Below are positions 1 to 10,294 of a DNA stretch of 64,000 bases, piece by piece. Position 1 is the stretch's first letter; each line of letters starts with the position of its first letter. Source of the DNA: Hanleya hanleyi (taxonomy: Eukaryota; Mollusca; Polyplacophora; Lepidopleurida; Hanleyidae); assembly GCA_036873755.1 (NCBI GenBank), contig JAVTVY010018795.1:1-64000 (forward strand), written 5' to 3'. Under the pieces are notes generated by a model that did no database searches, was not told where the DNA came from, and saw only the letters and a program-made list of their open reading frames with translations. The position numbers were made by a program, and so were the translations under genes.

Positions 1-864
1 CGCAATGCGACAGTTATTGAAGATCAAGACGATAGAAAACATCTTCTGACTGCAGTGTATCCAACGTCACCCAAACGTTACTCATTCTCTGATCGTATAA
101 TATCCCGCAACACTTTTGTCTAAAATCGCCTTAAACAGTTTCGTATGAATACATCACACTCGAAGACAAACATAGGTAACCTCACAGAAGCCATCAACCG
201 TGTTTATTACATTCAGCCAAGATGCATCACCTGAAATGTAAGCATTATGTAGTCGTGTCCAGACCCTTATTTTATTGCAGGCACTTAATAGCATATTAGA
301 ATATTTTAAGAAATCCTTTCCCTGGTAAATGAAATTGCTGATATGCAATTATCTTATCCTTTATATAAGCTATAAAGGCTGTATATATACCCTTTGGGAA
401 TATGCTGACAGTAATTTGATACATGACCGGTGAAATGCGCAAGAATAGCACCCAGTGGAAAGCTGTCAATAGACTGCAATGTCCCTGTTCCAAGCAACAT
501 ATTCTCATTATTAACATCAGTGACCAGATTGTTTCTCGATAACTCATTTTTCTTAGTTTAGCTGCGTGTCTGGGGATGTGAGAAAGCAACGATAGCCACT
601 CTATCGTTCCCCTAATATATACAGAGCAATTCCCTGTCTTTTACCATCCATTAATAATGGATTTAATATGATTCAATACATCCGTTACATACCCGAGGTT
701 TGCATTACAGACGTCAAATCTGAAACTCAATATTCAGCCGTCGTCCATACAGGAATTTGGGATCTGGCTTTGATGGGAAAGTATTTATGTTTGATGAAGA
801 TGAGGGGTACTGTGTACGCGTTATATCCCTTAGTGCCATCAGCTTGGGCCAGATTTTGGGTCGA
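1..864. repeat. Diverged copy of the left-array unit
   Basis: Non-coding sequence. Positions about 394-700 align by eye with 17983-18300 and 23480-23700, sharing blocks around TCAGTGACCAGATTGTTTC, GTGTCTGGGG and the downstream CCGTTACAT. About 140-250 aligns with 22395-22480. The stretch ends where a Penelope-like copy enters at 865, and the unit resumes after 1291. The open frames at 154-348, 296-589 and 668-931 have no recognisable domain, and their homologous positions in other copies are not kept open, so I treat them as chance frames. Confidence 0.6.
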
Positions 865-1291
865 ATTACAAGCGTCTAGTCCGTCATCCATAATTCAGCC
901 GTCGTCCATTAAAGAATATCCGCGTCCATAATCCAAAGGCCTGTTCCATATTCCATATAACAGTATTAGCACCAAATTCAAAAGGACAATCATAGTATAC
1001 ATAAACATAGGCTAGTTTCCTGCCAGAGAGAAGCGGTCAACAGTTTTCAATGATGCCGACGAGACATGATGTTTCAAAAATATAAAATCCGTATCGCTGA
1101 TCAGTATTCTTAATCCATAATAATCGTTGTAAAGTCGTCATCTAGAGAATTATGTATCTCAGTCACGCTTTGATTGTGACTGTTCATATGAACACCACGA
1201 GGATCTTAAAGTACATGGGTTCATACGGCCCCTAGCCCGGGTTAAGCGGAATTAGACACAAGTTACGAAACGTAACGCCATAGATCTTGCA
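865..1291 (-). mobile_element. Penelope-like retroelement, 3' end fragment (copy 1)
   Basis: A 5'-truncated copy of the element seen in full at 50430-52330. Only the 3' region remains. All three copies begin on the plus strand with ATTACAAGCG, which is therefore the element's 3' terminus. It carries the conserved stem-loop region (1157-1195) and a frameshifted version of the small 3' open frame. It interrupts the array unit: sequence before 865 (AGATTTTGGGTCGA) and after 1291 (GAATGAACAGATTATCGATC) is continuous in the copy at 10580-10630. Confidence 0.8.
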
Positions 1292-1440
1292 CGAATGAAC
1301 AGATTATCGATCAGCTGTTGGTCATTCTTACTGATTCAATATATCCCGAAGGGAAGTGTATGGCCATATATTATTTCTTTAGCATTGAATTATAAGGAGT
1401 TTCCTCACTCATAAAAGTGATATTTGACTGCAGTTAAATA
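1292..1440. repeat. Array unit resumed after the retroelement
   Basis: The stretch GATTATCGATCAGCTG... continues the unit interrupted at 864. It matches 10610-10690 (GATGATCGATTAGTCATT, CTGATTCAAT, AAGGGAAGT). Confidence 0.6.
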
Positions 1441-1980
1441 AAACTTTTGTTATCTAACTGCAGTGAATTTTCGCTATGACGTCAGACAAGCGCGTGGTAT
1501 TACTTCCTTTTTACCCAAAACTCTGTTTGGCGAAGATGTTTTGTCAGTTGTGTCTGTTATATTGAAGACAACTCACACAGGTACAACTACTGGACCTCGG
1601 GGGTGGAACAAACTACATTCAAAGTCTCCTACATTCAAAGTAATTAAATCAATATCATTATTCAAATCTAAATTAAAAACATACCTGATCGAAAGCTAAC
1701 CTACATCAAAATCCTTGCACGGAAAATTATGTGTACATACAACTGTTATGTGTATTCTTCCTTTTGTTCCTTATTTCGCCGATGAATGCTTATTATTTTC
1801 CTGTTTGCTTTACACCACGCAGGGACAGAACAAGCCACAAGGGGTTTTAATCCCACCAATTTAGATCATCTGGCTAACTTATATACTATTCTTGAATTAA
1901 ACTGTCCTTTTATGTTGAAGCCACTGATAATTAGCTTACAACATTTGATTCATTTGTGAATAAAATTCAATTAAAAAAAG
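1441..1980 (+). pseudogene. Non-LTR retrotransposon ORF2 C-terminus and 3'UTR
   Basis: The frame 1463-1699 ends with RGWNKLHSK followed by SISLFKSKLKTYLIES and stop. The WN-L, S-SLFKSKLKTYL ending is the hallmark C-terminus of CR1/Jockey-group LINE ORF2 proteins. Only about 78 residues remain, so this is a 5'-truncated dead copy. It is followed by about 280 bases of AT-rich 3' UTR ending in an A-rich tail (CAATTAAAAAAAG, about 1966-1979). The clade within CR1/Jockey is not resolved. Confidence 0.65.
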
Positions 1981-3782
1981 CCACGCATATTTATCTAACA
2001 CATGGTGATCAATTCACCAAGTAATTAATTTTCCTCGTTTTTTTATCTAAGAATATTGTAAATTAGGTCAGATTTAGTTTAAGCCATTTAACTTGTTTGA
2101 AGAAACTATCGGTCATAATTGAGGAAATCGGTCCCCGATTGAGGAAATCGATCCACCGTGTTTTTTGCTTGTTTTCTCGGTTACATATTTTTTATCATAT
2201 TGGCTTTCTAATAACTGCTATGAATTTATCGCCCAGTTGTGAAATTTTGACACAACGCTATGCATATGTATAACTGAATAAGCATGTCCAGTTCTTTCTA
2301 CTTTTGCCCCCGTTTCAAAGTTATCCATTCGTTGAGATGAGGCGTAAACTGGGGTGGAATTTTCAATCGAAAAATGACCATATTCAGCAAAGATGTTAAA
2401 TGAGATATAGCAAATAGGACATGCAATTTTCGTCCATATTGGAGTAGTATTAATTGCGTTAATTACGACCAATGTTTGTTCGAATTCACACGCTGGGTGA
2501 GGGGAATTTGGACGTGTGTTGTTTTAATGAGGAAAACCGAAAACGTGCCCCCCAAGAGGCGTATTCGGAAAACTGGGCACTACTTAAAACACTTCATAAA
2601 GCACATAAACAGTTTGTACTTGATTGTGCGCCAATGAAAGGTGTCGTGGAGGGATAAGAGTTTAGGAACAAAAATATGCGAAATGGAGGTACATGTAGCT
2701 CTTGACCTGCCAAAATGTGATTTTTTTTTTGGCGGTTTTTAGCTTTGTAGACTAACGATTTAAGGGCACGTAATTGCTGGAACTCACATTTCCGAAGGCA
2801 CAAGCTCATCGTGGTGCGCTGAATAACATTTGTCAGACGTTTGAGTCCGTCCGAATGAAACCCACTGTTAACAATTTTCTTTACCAGGGTAGGAAAATTA
2901 GACGAATAAATATATTACGCATCAATGGCACATTGTAGTGTTATTATGTTGCACAAGAGCATCCCCGAACACAAGGAATAAATAAGGGACATTTGAAAAG
3001 ACTAGGCCTGCACCTTGAATATTGGACTGAAAGAAACATTAAGATTTTGTGCGAAATTGTCACTTTTGATCTTCCCAATGTCTCTGTCCGAATTCAACCT
3101 GCTGTTCGAATACACCCCGGTTTACGGTATGATAATATATGATGTTAGTAAGTTTCGGTTCATAATATTCTTCCTTACGGCGACGAAGAAAATGTTTCTA
3201 TACTATTTGCGATTTTTTTGGGCCTTCTTTTGGTATATAGCATCGATCAAATTGATACAATTGCGCACAGACGATCACACTCACCGGTAACTTGAATACT
3301 TTAACGGGAAAATTGTATCACCCACGGTTATAGCAAAATCGCTGTAGCTACCTAATGCCCCTCGAATCTTTGATCTGATACTCTGTGCTAACACACATAC
3401 CCTACAATCGAACTCAGTAGGCTTTGAAATTGGTCATCTCCGGGAGAAAATGGGTCGAAATTCTAAGCCGCTTCTATCGCATGACTCTCGGTCTATATGC
3501 CGTATTCATATTTCGCCCAGCAGCATTTGCTATACAGGCTGTGCACGAATAAGGAATATTACAAGATCCAAACAACAATTTTTCGATGATCACATTACAG
3601 GTAATATTGTTTATCAAAATGACATTTCTCTTGTAGTATGTCGTAATTGCAGTCCTGTCTGTTTTACCGAAACTTTTCAGAATACAGGCTCATTGTTAGA
3701 CGTTTTTCAAGACCAATCAATCACATTTGACTACCCGTCAATTTTCAGGCAGTTCCATCCCTGTCACACAGCTCTCACTAAT
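1981..3782. other. Unrecognised intergenic stretch
   Basis: AT-rich with no recognisable protein. The frames at 2218-2472, 2472-2657, 2594-2809, 3015-3290 and 3450-3821 overlap each other and show no domain. A short direct repeat GATTGAGGAAATCG occurs near 2120 and 2140. The frame ending at 3821 runs into the LINE at 3783 in the wrong frame. Confidence 0.5.
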
Positions 3783-3857
3783 ATAACATTCACATGTATG
3801 CTGGCGACTCGCCAGCTATAGCATAAGGGATCTCGATCACTGAATTTGAATGTAAAA

Positions 3858-3871
3858 TAAATCGTGTTTTT
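3858..3871. repeat. Target-site duplication, left, of L1-like insertion
   Basis: TAAATCGTGTTTTT here recurs exactly at 4462-4475. The undisturbed sister copy of the LINE at 5754-5770 shows the site without the insertion, which confirms target-primed insertion. Confidence 0.85.
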
Positions 3872-4461
3872 TTTTTGTTTTTTTTTTTTTATAATCTTTT
3901 TATTTCATTTGGAATATATATTACACATATACAGATTCACTCTTCTCTCACACTCACTCATGCACATTATGTCTATAAATATATTACTATACTTACATAT
4001 GTCTATAAATATAACTATACTGCACTTGCTTTCATTGCACAAATTATTAACAGATATATAGATATAAGAGCAATATATATGCATGCACAAGCAACATCGC
4101 ACTGAATTTTTTTTTTTTCAACACACTGATCATGTTTTGAATATATTTTGAAACAGGGCCCATTTTTTATTGAATTTGTCTTTATACGCCGTGTATTTTT
4201 CAATTGAAAACTGGTCCGAAAATATACAGAGAAGTGATTTGAAATTGAGCTCTGTATTTGAGAATTTATTATTGTAAATATATTTTTTTGTCAAAAGCAT
4301 CAGTGTGTTGATAGCACATTGGTCCTTTCCCCATCCCAAAATTATTTTATCATTAGTTATCCCTCCTTGTAATCCCACCTGTTTTAGCCAATATTCTAAA
4401 TCACACCATATTTTTTTTACTTTAGTACATGTAAGGAATAAATGCTCTATAGTCTCCCTTT
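3872..4461 (-). mobile_element. L1/Tx1-like LINE, 5'-truncated 3' end nested in CR1-like LINE
   Basis: Reads on the minus strand, with the poly-A tail as the T-runs at 3872-3892. The frame entering at about 4461 reads KRETIEHLFLTCTKVKKIW, then WL, then LTKKYIYNNKFSNTELNFK, IEKYTAYKDKFNKKW and stop at 4130. This is the typical C-terminus of L1-group ORF2: the HLF-C-v--FW half-finger, LL-K--IY--k, and the final f--KW motif. The frame is open for all of the about 110 retained codons. The poly-A tail and flanking 14-bp duplications mark it as a relatively recent insertion. The poly-T and AT-rich stretch 3864-4110 is its 3' UTR and tail. Confidence 0.8.
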
Positions 4462-4475
4462 TAAATCGTGTTTTT
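4462..4475. repeat. Target-site duplication, right, of L1-like insertion
   Basis: Exact repeat of 3858-3871; after it the host LINE sequence resumes (AATAACGTATTTCAC). Confidence 0.85.
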
Positions 4476-5089
4476 AATAACGTATTTCACTGATGTGAAA
4501 CAAACCAAATGTTTATAGAACCTAAGAAGACGAAAACTATGTTGATAACCAAAAAGGTGAAAAGAAGTAGATTTGATCGGGATATGGATGTTTTATATTG
4601 TAGTCAATCTATAGCAACCTCAAATTGTGAGAAGCTTCTTGGGATAAAGCTTAGCAATAAACTCAGTGCTATGCTTTATATAAGTTAAGGAAATTAAACG
4701 TATTTTCTTACCAGCCCAAGAACGCATAACCCTTTAAAACTTTTTTATACCCATGGACCATTAGACCAACTGGGGTCACTGTAATTTGATTAGTTTAACC
4801 AAAAAGGGACGTCTGCTAGCCAGAATTTGCCAGGACAATTCTCGATGTACATTTTATGACATTTAAATTGTATTTGTTGTCCCAGCTGACATGTCTTTTA
4901 GAAAAAGAGTCGACTACAAGCAGGTAATTCAAAAGTTTAAGGTAAGAATGAATTAGACCAATGTTATTGGCTCAACTTAGTTCAACCTGTTCGAAGTATT
5001 CATACTAGGTCGACAAAATCTACTGCGTCTAATAGCCTGTACATTTTTATACGGATTTTCATGTATGACGGGTTCAAAGTATGGCACAA

Positions 5090-5283
5090 TTACAACACAT
5101 ATAAGGGAAGTGGGAAGAGGTGCCGACATACTGACTGCGTCACATGACTTCACAGAATAGTCTTCTGGTTAACCTATTCTAAAGCACATACCAAGAATCT
5201 AACGATTAGTGATATGTGTTGTATCTCAGGTACGCTTTTATTGTACCTGTTCATGTGGCAACTTAGCTGATATGACCACACGG
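5090..5283 (-). repeat. 235-bp-family short repeat, copy 1
   Basis: Reverse complement of the repeats at 36812-37055 and 48287-48532. It carries the conserved hairpin GGTAC-AATAAAAGC-GTACC followed by TGAGATAC (on the minus strand, about 5225-5255). It interrupts the CR1-like LINE: GTATGGCAC before and TTGAAATTAAAAG after are adjacent in the uninterrupted copy at 9075-9100. The inner end is slightly shorter than in the other two copies. Confidence 0.8.
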
Positions 5284-5517
5284 CCCCTTGTTGAAATTAA
5301 AAGTCTGGCCGCATTGTCTTTATTCGAAGTCGTCTTGAGAAGACATTAAATGAGTATTTAATCCTGCTATGAAATTTCGCTCCAGGTCTTACTGGTATGA
5401 TTGAGTTGTGCTATTGCAGGCATGCTAATGTTCTAGATATCCCATATTTGTAATTATCCGGAATGTATATATCTGTATATATTGAAATATCTGACCATCT
5501 GGTACAAAGGTCCCGGT

Positions 5518-5560
5518 TTAACCCTACCAGGCCGGAAGGAGGGGCCAAAATCGGTGGTTG
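5518..5560 (+). mobile_element. piggyBac-type MITE, left-end fragment
   Basis: TTAA (5518-5521) followed by CCCTACCAGGCCGG, the left terminal inverted repeat of the MITE family complete at 33208-33712. Only the first tens of bases are present. The flank GACCATCTGGTACAAAGG is the same as in front of the copy at 9708, so a LINE plus MITE segment was duplicated in tandem and this is the junction. Confidence 0.65.
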
Positions 5561-5589
5561 CTACAACAATGACTTATTTACGGATTTAT

Positions 5590-6274
5590 GAATAACGCAG
5601 GGTTCCGTGTTGCAACCCTTGTTCTTCCCGTTGTATATCAATGATCTACCTCAAATGACCGAGCAATATAACATTCACATGTGTGCTGGCGACTTGCCAG
5701 CTCTAGCATAAGGGATCTCCATTACTGAATTTGAATATAAAATAAATCGTTATTTTAATAACGTACTTCACTGGTGTGAAACAAACCAAATGTTTATAAA
5801 ACCTAAGAAGACAAAAACGAAAAGAAAAGAAGTAGATTTGATCGGGATATAATGTTTTATATAGTGGTCAATCTATAATGACCTCAAATTGTGAGCAGCT
5901 TCTTGGGATAGACTGAGAGATTAACGATGAACTCAGTGCTATGCTTTATATAAGTTAAGGAAATTAAACGGGTTTTTTATCAGCCCAAGAACGCATGACC
6001 TTTTAAAACTTTTTTTATACTCTCCCACATGGACCATTGTTCCGCAATTCGGGGTCACAGTAATGTGATTAGTTTAACCAAAATGGTACGTCTGTTAGCC
6101 AGAATTTGCCAGGACGATCCTCGATGCACAATTTATGACATTTAAATTGTATTAGTTGTCCTAACTGAAATGTCTTTTACAAAAAGAGTCGACTCCAACC
6201 AGACAATTCAATAAGGTAAGAATGGATTAGTCCAAAGTTATAGGCCAAACTTAGTGCAACCTGTTCGAAGTATT
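5590..6274 (+). pseudogene. CR1/Jockey-like LINE RT core, copy 2, 5' part
   Basis: From 5601 the frame reads GSVLQPLFFPLYINDLPQM, the conserved RT block before the catalytic box, then CAGDLPALA where ADDT would stand, then HWCETNQMFIKPKKTKT (W-N-m-i---KT block). The catalytic Asp pair is reduced to Gly-Asp, the same lesion as in copy 1. Stops and frameshifts follow. The 3' part is displaced to 8989-9700 by the insertion 6275-8988. Confidence 0.8.
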
Positions 6275-7216
6275 CCTACGAAGTAGGCTACAGATCGCAA
6301 ATTGTCCGGTAATGAGTGAGTCAGTCAGGCAGTCAGTCAGTCCATCCGAGTCCTTTCGTCGGCAAAATAAGGAGAACCATTGACATTAGAACCTTGATTT
6401 TCGGCATGAACGTGCATTAGGGCATTGTTACCAGCAAGTTCTGAGCTGACCGAATTCTGATGAAAATTTGATTTATAATTATTTTTTTTATTATTTATTG
6501 ATAGCTCAGCGAGTGCACTGTCGTGCCCATTGGGAACCCTTGGCTGTATGTTTCACTGTATATATAACACAGTACAAAACGTGATGGGATAATGAAATAG
6601 GAAATGCTAATTTTCCATCATTTGTTAGTGCATTTATCTACACCGCTATTACCAACTTGCCATTCTTAATACACACAATTCAGTATATTGTTATAGATAT
6701 ATGTAAACTGTGGCCTTTAACGTGTATCCTATTTCACATCCAAACATTTCATCACAGACCAAATCATGCAGGCTTCAAATTTAGGTCAAATTGCCACTGA
6801 TGGTGAAATATCCTACATCAACCAATTAAGTCAGCCTGGTGCAATAACCCAGCAGAACAAAGAAAGATCTGGTATCATCCTTCAGATTAGCCTGTGAGCA
6901 ACAATGATAAAAGTTTACTGAGGGTGAAACAAAGCCATCCTGCAAGCCACCCAAGGAATTTATCAGCTTGTGTTGGGCATTTTGTTGATATCATGTAAGT
7001 TGTTTAGTAGTTTACTCATTCAAATCTCCATACCATATTTTCTGTTATTCAACAGACAAATTTCTTTACTGGTTTTAATTGTGGAGTTAGAAAGCGCAGT
7101 AAGCATGTAAACATGTTATCGAAGACCCAGATTTCAACACTTCGTATAATATGCCTATCTCGCAGTGTCTCTGTCCCGCCAAACGGTAATAAAATTATTT
7201 TTACCTCACTTAAAAG

Positions 7217-7600
7217 TTCAGAACTTCCACACTCTGACGTTTCTGAATCGAGGTTGTTGATCTCGGTGTCTTTGATCTACGATGCGACAATTCTGTTGGG
7301 ATTGCATCTTCTTTAATTTCCTTCGCCTCCTGGCTCTCCTGCTGGGCGTCAACATCAGCCTTCCGTAGACGTCAGGTTGAAAACATTCGGCTTTAAAATA
7401 GACCGAAAACAGCACAGATTTCTCGGTTGGAGTACAGTCCAGTCTGCCGATGTTGTGCAGCCACTGTTCAAGAAGATCCGGCTTCCCTAACGGGAATCTG
7501 TGTAATGATAACTTATCCGACTGTAGCGGTAGCAGAGGAGAACCCGAGACGGATGTATTTTGCTTGCCATCATTGCGCCCTGACAAGTTTCAGCTCGGTA
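7217..7600 (-). pseudogene. Broken THAP-domain first exon
   Basis: The minus-strand frame contains SVSGS, KLSLHRFPLGKPDLLEQW, TPTEKSVLFSVYFKAECF, which follows the THAP (C2CH DNA-binding) pattern: FP, W, P, hydrophobic-x-x-F and CF are in place. All four zinc ligands are gone: the CxxxC pair reads T...S, and CxxH reads FxxY. A frameshift near 7365 separates this from the domain's last box, which reads EDAIPTELSHR (usual AVPT motif) in another frame at about 7285-7320. No ligands plus a frameshift indicate a pseudogene. It lies inside the 2.7-kb hairpin-ended copy and is missing from its sister. Confidence 0.7.
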
Positions 7601-7675
7601 AACACTTGCTGGAGACACGCAACACAGTCAAAACACGCTTGAAACAACCGAGTCCTCCACCTCCGCCATTACAAT

Positions 7676-7779
7676 TCGTGTTACAGCAAAGCTACAACAA
7701 AGTGATACTACGTCACAGGAAAATATTACATGCTACAAGGAAGCGTTTTCATTGGCGCAAGGCTACTTAATAAACGAAC
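7676..7779. promoter_or_regulatory. Possible divergent promoter remnant
   Basis: Short gap between a minus-strand ATGGCGGAGG start (about 7675) and a plus-strand ATGGCCGACC start (about 7780). It contains a CRE-like TACGTCA (about 7710) and an ATTGG (inverted CCAAT, about 7751). These two motif types commonly occur in bidirectional promoters. Motif matches alone are weak evidence. Confidence 0.35.
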
Positions 7780-7884
7780 ATGGCCGACCCCAGTCGATTG
7801 TTGCACCAGTCAATTATTCCGGTGTTTGGAATTATTTTTTCGGAAGAGAAAAAATCGCAAAAAATATTTGTTGCTGCCAACTGA
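7780..7884 (+). pseudogene. Short divergent 5' exon-like frame
   Basis: Reads MADPSRLLHQSIIPVFGIIF and continues through SEEKKSQKIFVAAN to a stop, opposite the broken THAP exon. Head-to-head placement and a good initiator context (ACATGG) suggest a former first coding exon. I do not recognise the family, and a chance frame is possible. Confidence 0.3.
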
Positions 7885-8604
7885 TACTTTTAATATAGTT
7901 CTTCCACATAGCATGTATGTTGTCACAGCCTTTACGTTCACTTTAAGTTTTACTGGGTTTCAAGTGCTACAGATAGTAACATAGTACTGATACTGTAGAA
8001 ATGGGTAGTGTGAATTTAATTATTCCATGTTTAGTACAATTTGTTCACATGAATGGTGGAATGTCTGGACTCTCAAATGAAAGTGTGTTATACATGTACA
8101 TAGCTCAAGCATGTCAGGTTTGAGGAACAAACATAGTTGCAATTAAGATATAACCAAAGAAATTTCATGACAATTATTGAATCTAAGTAGGCCCCTACCT
8201 AACAAAATTAGCTTAATAAAAAAGGCCTTCCTGGCGTAAATTGTTTTCTTTTGAGAGAGAATGGTATTTTCTGGGTTAAGAATTTCCTGTATAAAGATAG
8301 GTTGTTCAAGGAGGCTTTGTTTTTACCGCTCTTGTGTGCATCAAGTGTATGGAAACATGATATATGCACCCAGAGCCCTGATCTACAGCTGTATAAAACT
8401 CAACATCTGGCATTGACGGCATGTTTAAAGGGTCTTAATTTATTTTCTTTGGGTAGAATTTAACTAGATAAAGTAACTTTGAGTGTACTTCTTGAATATT
8501 GACTATATATCACACTGGGATATAATTTAAACAAAAACATTACATGTGTAATTATGTCTAAATTTTCTTGTCATTTCAAATTTTGATTCCTTGATTAAGG
8601 GATA

Positions 8605-8706
8605 CAGAATCACTGCCACGGAGTGTGATGGTGTGTCACAGAATCACTGCCACGGAGTGTGTTGGTGTGTCACAGAATCACTGCCACGGAGTGTGTTGGT
8701 GTGTCA
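8605..8706 (+). repeat. 34-bp minisatellite, three units
   Basis: CAGAATCACTGCCACGGAGT... repeated at 8605, 8639 and 8673. The sister element copy has a single unit at 25799-25834, so the array expanded after the two copies separated. Confidence 0.9.
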
Positions 8707-8988
8707 CAGATTCACATCAGCACAGTAACTGGTAAACTATTCATTCAATCCCATCACTTTTAATCTTCAACAAAATATTCAATACTGTTTTAATCGAAAA
8801 TTTCTGGTGATTTTTGATGAAAATCTCTGGTGATTCTGACTTGGGCTGCATGTGCCCATCTTAATCTACGAAGGATTTTAACTTGGGGCGGGTGGGGGGG
8901 GGGGGGATTGCCAAGAGCTCAGTGCCTGTCGGAGTCCTAATGCCTACCTTACTTCGTAGGTCCTGTGACGCATAGTCACACTGCCATG

Positions 8989-9700
8989 TTCATACTAGAT
9001 CGACAAAATCTATTGCGTCTAATAAATAGCCTGTACATTTTTATACGGATTTTCATGTATGATGAGTTAAAAGTATGGCACCAAATGCTGGTTGAGATTA
9101 AAAGTCTGTCCGCTTTGTCTTTATTCAAAGTCAGCTTAAGAAGACATTAAATGAGTATTTAATCCTGTTATAAAATTTCGCTCCAGGCCTTGCTGGTATG
9201 ATTGAGTTGTACTACTACAGGCATGTTAATGTACTGGGTATCCCATATTTCTAATTATCCGGTATGAATATATCAGTATATATATTTGTTATATTATTTG
9301 CTTAATAACTTTGTGAAATTAGAAGATTTCATGCAATACAAGTTCGTATTTATCAAACTGTTGGAGCATGTCACATCCTGAAAATACCCACCTCTGTTTC
9401 ACAGACCAATTATGCTTGATTTTGATTATTGTTTATTGCATGTATTGTACCGGTACTTATTTGAATTATCACATTTAATCTCTCTTATTGTGACCAACTG
9501 TTTCTATTAATGCCAGCACGTCGTCTAGCGATCGTTGTGTATATATCAGTCTGTCATTTGTACAGTATTCCTTGAGAAGGACATTATGTTCGAAACTGCA
9601 GTCGGAATATAATGATGTAGAAAGTTGAGAAGGCTTTTTCGTTCTTTTTCTTGCGTATCTGTTTATATCGAAACATCTGACCATCTGGTACAAAGGTCTC
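8989..9700 (+). pseudogene. CR1/Jockey-like LINE, copy 2, 3' part
   Basis: Continuation of 5590-6274. The frame 8965-9150 gives ILDRQNLLRLINSLYIF..., WHQML-EIKSLSALSLFKVSLRRH and stop. The W--ml--IK----SLFK--L ending is the LINE ORF2 C-terminus. The following 3' UTR (9150-9290) matches 5345-5480. Sequence 9290-9700 is AT-rich and partly shared with 5480-5517 at its end. Confidence 0.75.
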
Positions 9701-9707
9701 GGTTTAA

Positions 9708-10294
9708 CGCTACCAGGCCGGGGGTGGGGGTAAATGGCCTCCTACCTAACTTACTGCGCTATCTTCGAAACGGCAAAAAATGGCGAGCTCAAACTCCGCA
9801 CTTTATTATTTATCATATTGGGGTCATTTTGAGCCTATTATCATAACCCCTGATCAGAGGATCATGGGTAAATTCACGATGACGGTCGCGTTGGGTACCA
9901 GAAAAGTGATGTTTTCGTCATATTTCTTCAAAATTTCTGCTTTTCCGCGATGAAAAGTGGGAAAAACTACTTTTTCACATCACATTAATATTTACTTATT
10001 TATCAGGCAGATATTTTTTGCGGAACAATTGCATAAATGAAAAATACGGAAAATCTGACCGAAAAATCGCCCAAAAAATGTCGTTTTTGAAAATGACGTC
10101 ATTGTGAAGTCACCAAAGCGGCCATCTTGGATTGTTTACATTTTCTGGTAGAGCTTGACCCAAGGTTATAGTGTGGTAAGTTCAGCCCCCTATCTCAAGG
10201 GGTAAGAAAAATAATTAGGGAGGCCATTTCCCCCTACGCCCCCCCCCCCGCCTCCAGGCCTACACAGGCCCCAAAATGCCCAGGCCAGATAGGG
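9708..10294. mobile_element. piggyBac-type MITE, complete copy (subfamily 2)
   Basis: Flanked by TTAA at 9704-9707 and 10295-10298. The ends are CGCTACCAGGCCGGG and its near inverted partner CCCAGGCCAGATAGGG. Subterminal arms GGGGGTAAATGGCCTCC and GGAGGCCATTTCCCCC are inverted copies. A 587-bp element with TTAA target duplication and CCC ends fits piggyBac. There is no transposase frame, so it is non-autonomous. Internal landmarks (ATCATGGGTAAATTC, GACGTCATTGTGA, CGGCCATCTTGGATT) identify the family elsewhere. Confidence 0.8.

Larger units (their letters stand above)
3783..5517 (+). pseudogene. CR1/Jockey-like LINE RT remnant, copy 1 (interrupted twice)
   Basis: Aligns with copy 2 at 5645-6270 plus 8989-9690. 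At 3795-3830 the frame reads TCMYAGDSPAIA, corresponding to the RT catalytic box (usually ADD); the first Asp is replaced by Gly. The sequence then gives NRVFNNVFH and a later frame of the type HCSxxxGS...RR in decayed form, and finally LSLFEVVLRRH-like C-terminal sequence near 5310-5350. It is interrupted by an L1/Tx1-like insertion at 3872-4461 and by a 235-bp-family repeat at about 5090-5283. Multiple stops and frameshifts make it non-functional. Confidence 0.75.
6275..8988 (+). mobile_element. Hairpin-ended repeat element, 2.7-kb copy 1
   Basis: Starts with CCTACGAAGTAGG (hairpin) and ends with CTACTT/CTTCGTAGG, a second hairpin (GTGAC..GTCAC) and terminal CATG. Related copies are at 24579-27284, 26158-26849 (minus) and 40585-40795. 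The head 6275-6590 matches 24579-24840, 6591-6940 matches 25206-25552, and 8415-8740 matches 25555-25840. The block 6940-8410 is absent from copy 2. It splits the CR1-like LINE between GTTCGAAGTATT and TTCATACTAG, which are contiguous at about 4995-5010. The class is unresolved. Confidence 0.65.

Noticed and set aside
3450..3821. 123-codon frame as a host protein
   Set aside because: It has no domain and its end overlaps the LINE RT box in the wrong frame.
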